Source: Paludibacteraceae bacterium
Lineage (GTDB): Bacteria; Bacteroidota; Bacteroidia; Bacteroidales; Paludibacteraceae
Assembly: GCA_904502115.1 (NCBI GenBank)
Contig: CAJGDW010000017.1
Span: 1 to 20,906, forward strand
DNA: 20,906 bases
Direction of reading: 5' to 3'
The position numbers and the translations under genes are program-made. The notes beneath the pieces are model-generated. The model saw only the letters and a list, made by a program, of their open reading frames with translations. It did no database searches and was not told the DNA's origin. Position 1 is the stretch's first letter. Every line of letters starts with the position of its first letter. Shown here one piece after another: positions 1-7,279 of the stretch.

Positions 1-876
1 ATGATTCAATCGATGACGGGCTATGGCAAGGCCGTAGCAGAGGTACAGAATAAAAAAATTACCATCGAGGTAAAGTCGCTTAACAGCAAACAATTAGACT
101 TAAATACCCGTATTTGCGGATATTATCGCAGCAAAGAGCTAGAAATTCGTAGCTTGTTGGCACAAAAAGTGGGCCGCGGAAAGGTAGATTTTTCGTTGCA
201 AATGGAATCGCTCGACACCGAGCAAACCCCACGCATCAACGCAGAAATTTTAACCGCTTACTACCAACAAATCAAACAAATATCGCAGCAAACTGGCATT
301 GCAGAACCTGCCGATTGGTATTCGGTATTGCTTCGTATGCCCGATGTGTTGAAAAACGAACAAAAAGAGTTGAGCGATGAGGAGTGGGCAGAAGCCAGCA
401 AAATCATCGATCAAGCGGTTGAGGCCTTTACGGCTTTCCGCCTTCAAGAGGGCAAGGGCTTGCAAGCATTCTTTTTGCAAAAAATAGAAAATATTCGAGC
501 CTTGCTAGCCGAGGTGCCTCAATACGAATCGGCTCGTGTCGAAAAAATCCGCGCTCGTTTGGAAGAAAACTTGCGTGCGTTGGACGATAAAATTACCTAC
601 GATGCCAATCGATTGGAACAAGAACTCATTTTCTACATCGAAAAACTGGATATTAGCGAAGAAAAACAACGCCTCAATAACCACTTGAATTATTTTGTCG
701 AAACCATGGACAAAGACCCCATGGCAGGCAAAAAGTTAGGTTTCATAGCCCAAGAAATGGGACGCGAAATCAATACCTTGGGTTCTAAGGCCAATCACAG
801 CGAACTACAAATTGTAGTGGTGAAAATGAAAGACGAGTTAGAACAAATTAAAGAACAAGTACTCAATGTCTTATAA
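1..876 (+). CDS. yicC: YicC/YloC-family endoribonuclease
   Basis: Recognised from the family signature at the very N-terminus (SMTGYG at residues 4-9) and the conserved C-terminal part, with the LGFIAQEMGREINTLGSKA-type block and a final DELEQIKEQVLNV segment. At 291 aa it is full length for the family. Members are cytoplasmic metal-dependent endoribonucleases involved in RNA turnover and stationary-phase fitness; that role is family knowledge, not visible here. The ATG is the first base of the window, so promoter and leader are outside. It overlaps gmk by 11 nt, a coupling common in many bacteria. Arginine codons are all CGN (15 of 15, hand count), which I use as a reference for native codon use. 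Confidence 0.93.
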   Translation: MIQSMTGYGKAVAEVQNKKITIEVKSLNSKQLDLNTRICGYYRSKELEIRSLLAQKVGRGKVDFSLQMESLDTEQTPRINAEILTAYYQQIKQISQQTGIAEPADWYSVLLRMPDVLKNEQKELSDEEWAEASKIIDQAVEAFTAFRLQEGKGLQAFFLQKIENIRALLAEVPQYESARVEKIRARLEENLRALDDKITYDANRLEQELIFYIEKLDISEEKQRLNNHLNYFVETMDKDPMAGKKLGFIAQEMGREINTLGSKANHSELQIVVVKMKDELEQIKEQVLNVL

Positions 877-1438
877 TCCTAAACTAATTATATTTTCGGC
901 TCCATCGGGGTCGGGTAAAAGCACCATTATTAATCGCTTATTGGCCGATGGATTGGATATGGAATTTTCTATATCGGCTACTTCGCGTGCTCCTCGTGGA
1001 AGCGAACAACATGGGGTAGAGTATTATTTCTTATCGCCCGAAGAATTCAAAGAAAAAATAGCGCAAGATGCGTTTGTAGAATACGAAGAAGTGTACGAAA
1101 ATCGTTTTTACGGCACACTAAAATCGGAAATTGAGCGCATTGCATCCAAAGGCAAAGCTACCGTATTTGACGTAGACGTAAAAGGTGGTTTGAACATCAA
1201 AAAAATGTACCAAGAAAAGGCCCTAACCTTGTTTATCCAGCCCCCTAGCGTAGAAGAGTTGCGTCGTAGGCTAGAAGGGCGCGCTACCGATGCCCCCGAG
1301 GTAATACAGCAACGATTAGATAAAGCAGCCTTTGAAATGTCGTTTGCTTCTCAATACGATTATATCATTGTTAATGACGACTTAGAAAAAGCCATACATG
1401 AAACAAAAACTATCGTCCAAGCATTTTTGTCCCGCTAA
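866..1438 (+). CDS. gmk: Guanylate kinase
   Basis: Phosphorylates GMP (and dGMP) to GDP with ATP in the cytoplasm, an essential step of guanine nucleotide synthesis. The P-loop APSGSGKST lies at residues 12-20. It is followed by the GMP-binding region (SATSRAPRGSEQHGVEYYF, residues 37-55), the EYEEVYENRFYGT block and a C-terminal DYIIVNDDLEKA motif, all typical. At 190 aa it is full length. It begins inside the last codons of yicC (11-nt overlap), and its last 41 nt are shared with the start of nadD, so the three genes are probably translated from one message. Confidence 0.96.
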   Translation: MSYNPKLIIFSAPSGSGKSTIINRLLADGLDMEFSISATSRAPRGSEQHGVEYYFLSPEEFKEKIAQDAFVEYEEVYENRFYGTLKSEIERIASKGKATVFDVDVKGGLNIKKMYQEKALTLFIQPPSVEELRRRLEGRATDAPEVIQQRLDKAAFEMSFASQYDYIIVNDDLEKAIHETKTIVQAFLSR

Positions 1439-2015
1439 AGTAGACGAATCGGTTCAAAACGTAGGTTTGTACTTTGGTTCGTTTAATCCGGTGCATATTG
1501 GCCATGTTTCGTTGGCCAGGTGGGTGTTGGAACATACCAATTTACAAGAGGTGTGGATGGTGATTTCACCCCAAAATCCGTTCAAAGTAAACCAAGTGTT
1601 GTACCCCAACGAAGAGCGTTTCAATTGGGTGCAAATGGCAGTAGAAGACATGCCGGGCATGGTGGCCTGCAACGTAGAATTTTTTATGCCCCAACCCTCG
1701 TATACCATCGACACGTTGCGTGTATTGATTGAAAAATTCCCTCAAATACGTTTTACCTTAATAATGGGCGCCGATAATGTGATGGGTTTTTCGGCCTGGA
1801 AAGATTATCAAGAGATAGTAGAAAAGGTAGCTATTTTGGTGTACCCACGCCCTGGTGTGGATGTAGAGGAGGAAGTTAAAAAGTATCCTTCTATGCGTTT
1901 GTTAGAGGATGTTCCTTTGTTTCCCATATCGTCTACACAAATTAGAGAAATGAAAGCGGCAGGCAAGGATGTGTCTATGTTTTTGCCAGGGGCGGTGGCA
2001 GAAGCCTACTCGTGA
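1398..2015 (+). CDS. nadD: Nicotinate-nucleotide adenylyltransferase
   Basis: Joins nicotinate mononucleotide and ATP to give deaminated NAD, the penultimate step of NAD synthesis. The nucleotidyltransferase signature GSFNPVHIGH is at residues 27-36 and the ISSTQIRE motif is near the C-terminus. The protein is 205 aa, slightly long because about 22 residues precede the first beta strand. No ATG occurs between 1398 and that strand, so the ATG at 1398 is the best start even though it creates a 41-nt overlap with gmk. A non-ATG start further in cannot be excluded. The gene ends convergently with rlmH, the two reading frames overlapping by 10 nt, which leaves no room for a terminator between them. 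Confidence 0.93.
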   Translation: MKQKLSSKHFCPAKVDESVQNVGLYFGSFNPVHIGHVSLARWVLEHTNLQEVWMVISPQNPFKVNQVLYPNEERFNWVQMAVEDMPGMVACNVEFFMPQPSYTIDTLRVLIEKFPQIRFTLIMGADNVMGFSAWKDYQEIVEKVAILVYPRPGVDVEEEVKKYPSMRLLEDVPLFPISSTQIREMKAAGKDVSMFLPGAVAEAYS

Positions 2016-2479
2016 TGGTAGGGCTCGCCTTTAATAATGGTGTAAGCTCTGTACAATTGTTCTACAAAGAATAGGCGAATCATTTGGTGCGAAAAAGTCA
2101 TCTTAGAAAACGATATTAGGCTGTTGGCACGTTGGTACACTTTCTCTGAAAAACCATAAGGGCCACCCACAACAAAATATACTTTTCGTCTGCCGGATAG
2201 GGCGCGTTTGTTAATTTGCTCTGCAAATGCTACCGAGGTAAATTCTTTGCCGTGCTCGTCCAATAAGATAACGTCGTCTGCATCGGCAACCTGTTTTAAA
2301 ATCAGTTCTCCTTCTTTTTCCTTTTGCTCGTCTTGGCGTAGGTTTTTGCTGTTCTTTAATTCGGGAATAACCTGAATAGAAAAGTCAGTATAAAATTTTA
2401 ACCTAGCTAAATAATTGTCTATTAGCTTGTTAATATTATTGTCGGTAGTTTTGCCTACCACTAATAGCGTAATTTTCAT
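2006..2479 (-). CDS. rlmH: 23S rRNA pseudouridine-1915 N3-methyltransferase
   Basis: Methylates pseudouridine 1915 in helix 69 of 23S rRNA on the assembled 70S ribosome. The start at 2479 gives MKITLLVVGK and 157 aa, the normal family length. The open frame reaches back to 2530, but that start would add 17 unrelated residues and lie inside the predicted -7 element at 2528-2535. The SPOUT knot motif GGPYGF is at residues 105-110, followed by the conserved FSHQMIRLFFVEQLYRAY stretch and the terminal GEPYHHE. The gene stands alone on the minus strand between two plus-strand units. A well-formed promoter sits about 50 nt upstream. Confidence 0.95.
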   Translation of the reverse strand: MKITLLVVGKTTDNNINKLIDNYLARLKFYTDFSIQVIPELKNSKNLRQDEQKEKEGELILKQVADADDVILLDEHGKEFTSVAFAEQINKRALSGRRKVYFVVGGPYGFSEKVYQRANSLISFSKMTFSHQMIRLFFVEQLYRAYTIIKGEPYHHE

Positions 2480-2488
2480 ATTTTTTTT

Positions 2489-2496
2489 TACCTTTG
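2489..2496 (+). promoter_or_regulatory. Possible -7 element for the DUF4783/nadC unit
   Basis: TACCTTTG matches TAnnTTTG exactly on the plus strand, about 67 nt upstream of the ATG at 2564. No TTG is found at the expected distance upstream, so this is a partial match. It would have to fire within the first codons and leader of the divergent rlmH gene. Confidence 0.3.
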
Positions 2497-2527
2497 TAAA
2501 GGATAGTACGTAAACACTTTGTTGCTG

Positions 2528-2558
2528 CAAAGTTCGTAATATTTCGCCAAATAATCAA
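2528..2558 (-). promoter_or_regulatory. Bacteroidota-type promoter for rlmH
   Basis: On the minus strand TTG (2556-2558) lies 20 nt before GAACTTTG (2528-2535). The Bacteroidota primary-sigma consensus is TTG at -33 and TAnnTTTG at -7, 19-21 nt apart, so only one base of the -7 element deviates. The start site would be near 2521, giving a leader of about 40 nt before the ATG at 2479. Motif match by eye only. Confidence 0.55.
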
Positions 2559-2563
2559 GTAAC

Positions 2564-2971
2564 ATGAAAATGCGTAAAGGTTGGATAAAATTAGCAGGCT
2601 TGCTATCTTGCTTTTGGAGCCTTTCTGCTTTTGGAGCAGGCTCTTTAGGTGAGCAATTGCAATATGCCTTAAATGCCAATATTCCCGATAAGGCATTGAC
2701 TTGTTTTGCCCAAGAGATGGAAGTGTCGGTAATGGGCAAAGGTTCGGTTTGTTCCAACGAGCAGGCAGTAGAAATTTTACGTCAGTTTATGGAATCCAAT
2801 CCTGTTGTTTCGTGTCAGATTTTGCACAAAGGCAAAAAAATGAATGCAGGATTTTACATCATGAATATTGTGGTTTCATCGCAAAAACGATACCGTATTT
2901 ATGCGTTGGAACGCAACGAAAATAATGAAAATTTAATTAGACAATTTAGAATCGATGAAGTCGTTGAATGA
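2564..2971 (+). CDS. Secreted DUF4783-type protein
   Basis: A 135-aa protein with an N-terminal Sec signal peptide (basic MKMRKGW, then a hydrophobic stretch to about residue 24, ending near SAFGAG). The remaining 110 residues form a small alpha+beta domain with an early helical part (LGEQLQYALNANIPDKALTC) and later strands (FYIMNIVVSSQKRYRIYALE). By size, predicted fold and position between rlmH and nadC it fits the DUF4783 family, which is characteristic of Bacteroidota; no function is established. Two ATGs, at 2564 and 2570, are possible starts. It overlaps nadC by 17 nt, so the two are probably co-translated, but nothing links a secreted protein to NAD synthesis mechanistically. Confidence 0.75.
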   Translation: MKMRKGWIKLAGLLSCFWSLSAFGAGSLGEQLQYALNANIPDKALTCFAQEMEVSVMGKGSVCSNEQAVEILRQFMESNPVVSCQILHKGKKMNAGFYIMNIVVSSQKRYRIYALERNENNENLIRQFRIDEVVE

Positions 2972-3803
2972 TCAATTGGATGATTTGATTAAGTATTGGT
3001 TTGCCGAAGATATCGGCGATGGTGACCATACTTCGTTATCGTGTATTCCTGCTACAGCCATGGGTAAATCGCGCCTTATCATTAAAGATACAGGTGTATT
3101 GGCAGGTGTTGAGGTGGCAAAACGTATTTTCCATGCGTTCGACCCCGAGTTGAAAATCAATGTGTTTATAAACGATGGAGCCGAGGTAAAACCTGGCGAT
3201 GTTGCTTTTGAGGTAGAAGGCAAAGTGCTTTCGTTGCTTCAAACCGAACGCTTGATGCTGAACATCATGCAACGCATGAGTGGGGTAGCAACCGTAACAC
3301 GCAAATATGCTAAATGCTTGGAAGGCTTAAAAACCCAAGTGTTGGATACCCGTAAAACAACTCCTGGTTTGCGTATGTTAGAAAAAGAAGCTGTTAAAAT
3401 TGGGGGTGGTACCAATCACCGCATCGGCCTTTTTGATATGATCTTGTTAAAAGACAACCACGTTGACTTTGCAGGCGGCATTGAAAATGCCATTCGTTCG
3501 GCTCAAAAATATTGCCAAGAAAAAGGCAAAAACCTTAAAATAGAAATTGAGGTTCGCAACTTTGAAGAACTAGAACGCGTAATGCGTGTGGGTGGTGTTA
3601 ACCGCATTATGTTAGATAACTTTACCCCCGAAAATACCAAAAAAGCCGTTGATATGATTGGCGGACGTTACGAGGTAGAATCGTCGGGCGGTATTACCTT
3701 TGATACCTTACGTACCTACGCCGAATGTGGTGTCGATTTTGTATCAGTAGGTGCTCTTACCCACTCGGTTAAGAGCCTTGATATGAGTTTTAAAGCCGTA
3801 TAA
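2955..3803 (+). CDS. nadC: Quinolinate phosphoribosyltransferase (nicotinate-nucleotide pyrophosphorylase, carboxylating)
   Basis: Converts quinolinate and PRPP to nicotinate mononucleotide, CO2 and pyrophosphate, the entry of the de novo branch into the shared NAD pathway completed by nadD. The N-terminal EDIGDGDHTS motif (18-27), DTRKTTPG (131-138), GGGTNHR (150-156) and KDNH (166-169) are the substrate and phosphate-binding signatures. The later MLDNF and ESSGGI segments complete the barrel. At 282 aa it is full length. The start lies inside the preceding small secreted gene, and the MATE gene follows after 6 nt. Confidence 0.96.
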   Translation: MKSLNDQLDDLIKYWFAEDIGDGDHTSLSCIPATAMGKSRLIIKDTGVLAGVEVAKRIFHAFDPELKINVFINDGAEVKPGDVAFEVEGKVLSLLQTERLMLNIMQRMSGVATVTRKYAKCLEGLKTQVLDTRKTTPGLRMLEKEAVKIGGGTNHRIGLFDMILLKDNHVDFAGGIENAIRSAQKYCQEKGKNLKIEIEVRNFEELERVMRVGGVNRIMLDNFTPENTKKAVDMIGGRYEVESSGGITFDTLRTYAECGVDFVSVGALTHSVKSLDMSFKAV

Positions 3804-3809
3804 TTTTAT

Positions 3810-5156
3810 ATGTCAAACAAACCTTTAACATTGGGAACCAAAAGCATTGGTTCCCTTTTGTTGCATTATTCACTACCTGCTATCATTGCCATGACAGCCA
3901 GTTCGCTGTACAACATGATGGACAGCATGTTTATTGGGCATGGCATTGGTTCAATGGCATTAGCAGGTTTGTCGGCTACCTTTCCCTTTATGAATTTGGG
4001 TGCCGCTTTTGGAGCTATGGTGGGTGCAGGTGCATCTACGGTGGTATCGGTTAAGTTGGGTCAGCAAGACTACGACTCGGCCAATCGTGCCATGGGCAAT
4101 GTGATTTTGCTCAATGTGGGCATTGGCTTTTTATTTTCGGTTATCTGCCTGCTCTTTTTAGACCCGATTTTATACTTTTTTGGTGCCAGCGATAATACCA
4201 TTGGATATGCTCGCGATTACATGGTGGTAATTCTGTTGGGCAACATTATTACTCACCTTTATTTGGGGTTGAACAGCGTATTGCGCTCGTCGGGCCATCC
4301 ACGCGAAGCCATGAACGTTACCTTGCTAACGGTGGCGCTCAATTTTGTGTTTAACTACCTGTTTGTGTTTGTAATCCATTGGGGCATTCGAGGGGTAGCA
4401 CTGGGTACCATTTTGGCACAAATTGTAGGGCTTGCCATGGTGATGCGCTATTTCTTAAAACCCACATCGGTATTGCAACTGAAGAAAGAAATTTTGCGTT
4501 TCTCGTCTAAAATATCGGGTCAGATTTTATCCATCGGTTTGGCTCCTTTTTGCATGAATGCGTTGGCCTGTGTGGTGGTAACTTTAATCAATACCGGTTT
4601 GAAAAACTACGGTGGCGATTTACACGTGGCAGCATACGGTATCGATAATCGCATTGTGTTCTTCTTTGTGATGATGAACATGGGCTTTAACCAAGGGATG
4701 CAGCCCATTGCCGGTTATAACTACGGAGCCCAAAAATACGACCGTGTGTTGGAAGTGTTCCGTTACACCATGGGGTGTGTAGTTGCTTTTGGCACGTTGG
4801 GTTGGTTGGCTTGTCAATTCTTGCCCGAATGGATTGTGTCAATGTTCTCTACCGATACCGATCTGAATGCACTCAGCTCGTACGGTCTGCGCATTTTAAC
4901 CTGCTTGTTGCCATTGATTGGTTTTCAAATGGTGTGTACCAACTTGTACCAATCCATCGGCAAGGCTAAAATTGCCATCTTTTTATCTACCACACGTCAA
5001 TTGTTGTTCCTTATTCCGTTCTTGCTCATTTTGCCCTCGTACTGGGGAACGGACGGTATTTGGTACAGTTTGCCCATGGCAGACGGTTTGTCTGCATTGG
5101 TAGTAAGCGTGATGATTGTAAAATTAATTCGTGAACTTAAAAAACAACCGGCATGA
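3810..5156 (+). CDS. MATE-family multidrug or metabolite exporter
   Basis: A 448-aa inner-membrane protein with about 12 hydrophobic segments in two homologous halves. It carries MATE hallmarks: the N-terminal LPAIIAMTASSLYNMMDSMFIG stretch and, in the second half, NMGFNQGMQPIAGYNYGA. MATE proteins export cationic or other organic compounds using a sodium or proton gradient; the substrate cannot be predicted. It follows nadC by 6 nt and overlaps the next gene at ATGA, so it belongs to the nadC unit. The pairing with the cytidylate-kinase-like gene recurs in Bacteroidales as far as I know, but a functional link is not established. Confidence 0.92.
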   Translation: MSNKPLTLGTKSIGSLLLHYSLPAIIAMTASSLYNMMDSMFIGHGIGSMALAGLSATFPFMNLGAAFGAMVGAGASTVVSVKLGQQDYDSANRAMGNVILLNVGIGFLFSVICLLFLDPILYFFGASDNTIGYARDYMVVILLGNIITHLYLGLNSVLRSSGHPREAMNVTLLTVALNFVFNYLFVFVIHWGIRGVALGTILAQIVGLAMVMRYFLKPTSVLQLKKEILRFSSKISGQILSIGLAPFCMNALACVVVTLINTGLKNYGGDLHVAAYGIDNRIVFFFVMMNMGFNQGMQPIAGYNYGAQKYDRVLEVFRYTMGCVVAFGTLGWLACQFLPEWIVSMFSTDTDLNALSSYGLRILTCLLPLIGFQMVCTNLYQSIGKAKIAIFLSTTRQLLFLIPFLLILPSYWGTDGIWYSLPMADGLSALVVSVMIVKLIRELKKQPA

Positions 5157-5791
5157 AAGAGGTACAACCGCTCATTATAACCATAGGTCGTCAGTTTGGT
5201 AGTGGCGGCAGAGGCGTTGCTAAAATTTTGGCAGAGCATTATGGTATTCCTTTGTACGATAAGGAGTTAATTAATCGTGTATCGTGCGAAACGGGCATTA
5301 GTAACGATGTGTTTAAACAATGTGATGAATGTACCAACAATTACCCCAATGGTTCGTTGTTGGGGGGATGGTCGCTCAGTACGTTGTTTTCTACCACCAA
5401 CCGCGAAATGCTATCGGGCGATTCGCTTTTTGCCATGCAATCCGAAACCATTAAACGCATTGCATCCGAAGGCCCGTGCGTGATAGTGGGGCGTATTGCC
5501 GATTATGTGTTGCGTCAGCACCAACCTTTGGTGTCGGTATTTATTACATCCGACGATGACGACCGCATTCGTCGTGTAGCCGAGTACGAACAAATAGCAC
5601 CAGCGCAAGCCAAACAACTCATAAAGAAAGCCGATAAATTGCGCGCCTCTTACTATAATTTTTATTCTGAAAAAGAATGGGGCAGTGCCCCCTCGTACCA
5701 TTTGTGCATCAATACCTCTAAAGTGGGCATTGAGGGTGCTGCAAAACTCATTATGCAGTACATAGAACAATGTGGATACACACAACAATAA
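5153..5791 (+). CDS. Cytidylate kinase-like P-loop protein
   Basis: A 212-aa member of the AAA_26/cytidylate-kinase-like family. The nucleotide-binding loop reads GRQFGSGGRGVA (about residues 12-23), so the usual GK[ST] of a Walker A is replaced by GGR, as is typical for this family. GPCVIVGRIADYVL (near 107-120) and DDDDRIRRVAEYE resemble the lid and NMP-binding parts of nucleoside monophosphate kinases. The substrate is unproven; true cytidylate kinase (Cmk) is a separate family. Its ATG overlaps the MATE stop (ATGA), implying translational coupling. Confidence 0.85.
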   Translation: MKEVQPLIITIGRQFGSGGRGVAKILAEHYGIPLYDKELINRVSCETGISNDVFKQCDECTNNYPNGSLLGGWSLSTLFSTTNREMLSGDSLFAMQSETIKRIASEGPCVIVGRIADYVLRQHQPLVSVFITSDDDDRIRRVAEYEQIAPAQAKQLIKKADKLRASYYNFYSEKEWGSAPSYHLCINTSKVGIEGAAKLIMQYIEQCGYTQQ

Positions 5792-5808
5792 CCATAAATC
5801 CAAACAAG

Positions 5809-6561
5809 ATGATAAAACGATTTGCCTTATTTTTCTTGGCTGCAGTAAGCACCATGAGTGTTTTTGCCAATGATGTAGAAACCATCGTCGATGAGCACGA
5901 TGAACTGTCCAACGATTTTCGCATGCGTTTTGAGGTGGCAGCCGATTGGAAACCCGTTAAAAACCTAACCCTAAACTTGGCGCAAGAGGTACGCATCAAA
6001 AACATGGCGTCGGAGTTAGATCGCCTTTATACCACGTTGGATATTAGCTACAAGGTGCATAAATACGTAAAAGTAGGTGCTGCCTATTCTTTCCATGCCC
6101 TGTACAAAGGCAACGATGCTTGGCAGTTTCGTCATCGTGGTCGCTTGCATGTAACCGGTAGTTATTCGGTGGGCGATTGGGGATTGTCGTTGCGCGTCAT
6201 GCCCGAAATGACTTATACGGTAAAAGAAATCAACGTGTTAGAAGAGGTAAATCCTGCCTGGATAATGCGTTCGCGATTCAAAGTAGATTATTCGTTTATC
6301 GACAAACCTGTTAAACCCTATTTGTACGTAGAAATGTTTAACCCTTTGGTGAATCCTACCTACGGCAATGCCTGGTTGGAGAAAATGCGCTATGCCATCG
6401 GTGCCGAATGGAGCGTCGATGCCCACAATAAATTCGATTTCTATTACCTATTGGAACACGATATGGGACAAGACATCTCTGCTCAACTTCCCACCATCAC
6501 CCGTACCCAAGGCAACCAACTGAACCACATCATCGGCATCAAATACAAATTTGTGTTTTAA
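5809..6561 (+). CDS. DUF2490-type outer-membrane beta-barrel protein
   Basis: A 250-aa secreted protein when started at the ATG at 5809, which gives a clean signal peptide (MIKRF, a hydrophobic stretch, then VFA at about residue 20). An upstream in-frame ATG at 5770 would place 13 polar residues before the signal and overlap the previous gene, so I reject it. The mature part is rich in alternating amphipathic strands (such as KNLTLNLAQEVRIKN and YKVHKYVKVGAAYSF) and ends in Phe (KYKFVF), as BAM-inserted barrels do. The pattern fits DUF2490, a Bacteroidota family of unknown role. It is the last gene of the plus-strand unit and is followed by a hairpin. Confidence 0.78.
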   Translation: MIKRFALFFLAAVSTMSVFANDVETIVDEHDELSNDFRMRFEVAADWKPVKNLTLNLAQEVRIKNMASELDRLYTTLDISYKVHKYVKVGAAYSFHALYKGNDAWQFRHRGRLHVTGSYSVGDWGLSLRVMPEMTYTVKEINVLEEVNPAWIMRSRFKVDYSFIDKPVKPYLYVEMFNPLVNPTYGNAWLEKMRYAIGAEWSVDAHNKFDFYYLLEHDMGQDISAQLPTITRTQGNQLNHIIGIKYKFVF

Positions 6562-6582
6562 TTAACACTCACAATAAAAAAC

Positions 6583-6608
6583 AAACGCCTCTTATGCAAG
6601 AGGCGTTT
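6583..6608. terminator. Bidirectional intrinsic terminator between convergent genes
   Basis: A perfect 11-bp stem (AAACGCCTCTT, 6583-6593, paired with 6598-6608) with the 4-nt loop ATGC. Read on the minus strand it is followed by a T-rich run (GTTTTTTATTG), so it should stop transcripts of the 6632-7165 gene well. On the plus strand the tail is shorter (TTTCT). It sits between the ends of the DUF2490 gene and the small barrel gene. Confidence 0.8.
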
Positions 6609-6631
6609 CTAGTATTACGCATAACAATTTA

Positions 6632-7165
6632 TTAGAAATAGTAACGAACGTTAGCCGCTAAGACCCAATCAAACATATGAAGTGATTGGGTGCCTGTAAA
6701 TAGCATACCATAACCTGGTCTAAAATCTAAACCAACAGTTATAGGTGTGTTATTCAAAATAAACTCTACACCAGCAATGGCGTTAATGCCCCATTTACCT
6801 AAGTCAAGATTACTATAAAATTCTTGGGCATAACCCACTGATACACCACCACCTACAAAAGCAGCAATATTACCCCAATCACCGTTGAATACATTGTTTT
6901 GATAGTACAAATTGGGTTGTAATTGCAAAGACCAAGCATGTTCTTGGCCAGAAAAGCTATAACCAGCATAATACATCGTTGCACGTGTTGCAAGTAGCTC
7001 AACGGCCAAATCGGTTTGTATAGCAACATTTTCATTTACAAACTTTTTATAACTTAAACCATTCAAACTACCTGCTACCAAACCAAAACTTTGTTTATAG
7101 TCTTGTGCAAACAAACTACTAGTGGCAATAAATGCCATACTAATTAACAAAAGAATTCTTTTCAT
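6632..7165 (-). CDS. Small outer-membrane beta-barrel protein
   Basis: A 177-aa protein starting MKRILLL with a signal peptide ending about residue 20 (LFA-QDY). An in-frame ATG 9 nt upstream only adds MFI. The mature chain is made of short Gly- and aromatic-rich strands (FGLVAGSLNGLSYKKF, AAFVGGGVSVGYAQEF, TVGLDFRPGYGMLFTG) and ends VRYYF with a terminal Phe, both typical of small 8-strand outer-membrane barrels. No specific family or ligand is recognised. It stands alone on the minus strand, convergent with the DUF2490 gene and divergent from the protease gene, and shares the AGA-tolerant codon use of the neighbouring protease block (2 of 4 Arg codons). Confidence 0.82.
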   Translation of the reverse strand: MKRILLLISMAFIATSSLFAQDYKQSFGLVAGSLNGLSYKKFVNENVAIQTDLAVELLATRATMYYAGYSFSGQEHAWSLQLQPNLYYQNNVFNGDWGNIAAFVGGGVSVGYAQEFYSNLDLGKWGINAIAGVEFILNNTPITVGLDFRPGYGMLFTGTQSLHMFDWVLAANVRYYF

Positions 7166-7191
7166 AATAAACAATTAAATGGATAAGGCTA

Positions 7192-7199
7192 CAAAGGTA
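7192..7199 (-). promoter_or_regulatory. Possible -7 element for the small barrel gene
   Basis: On the minus strand the sequence is TACCTTTG, an exact TAnnTTTG match, 27 nt upstream of the ATG at 7165. No TTG occurs at the expected 19-21-nt spacing upstream, so only half of the promoter is visible. Confidence 0.42.
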
Positions 7200-7279
7200 C
7201 GTAAAAAATGAATAACATCCGGTTACTTTTTACCCTAATGTGAGCATATAGGATATAAAATGAGTTAATAGATTGATAT

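Noticed and set aside
2480..2530. Longer rlmH start at 2530
   Set aside because: It would start inside the predicted -7 element and add 17 residues absent from the family; MKITLLVVGK at 2479 gives the standard 157 aa.
5770..5808. Upstream ATG for the DUF2490 gene
   Set aside because: It would place 13 polar residues before the signal peptide and overlap the kinase-like gene.
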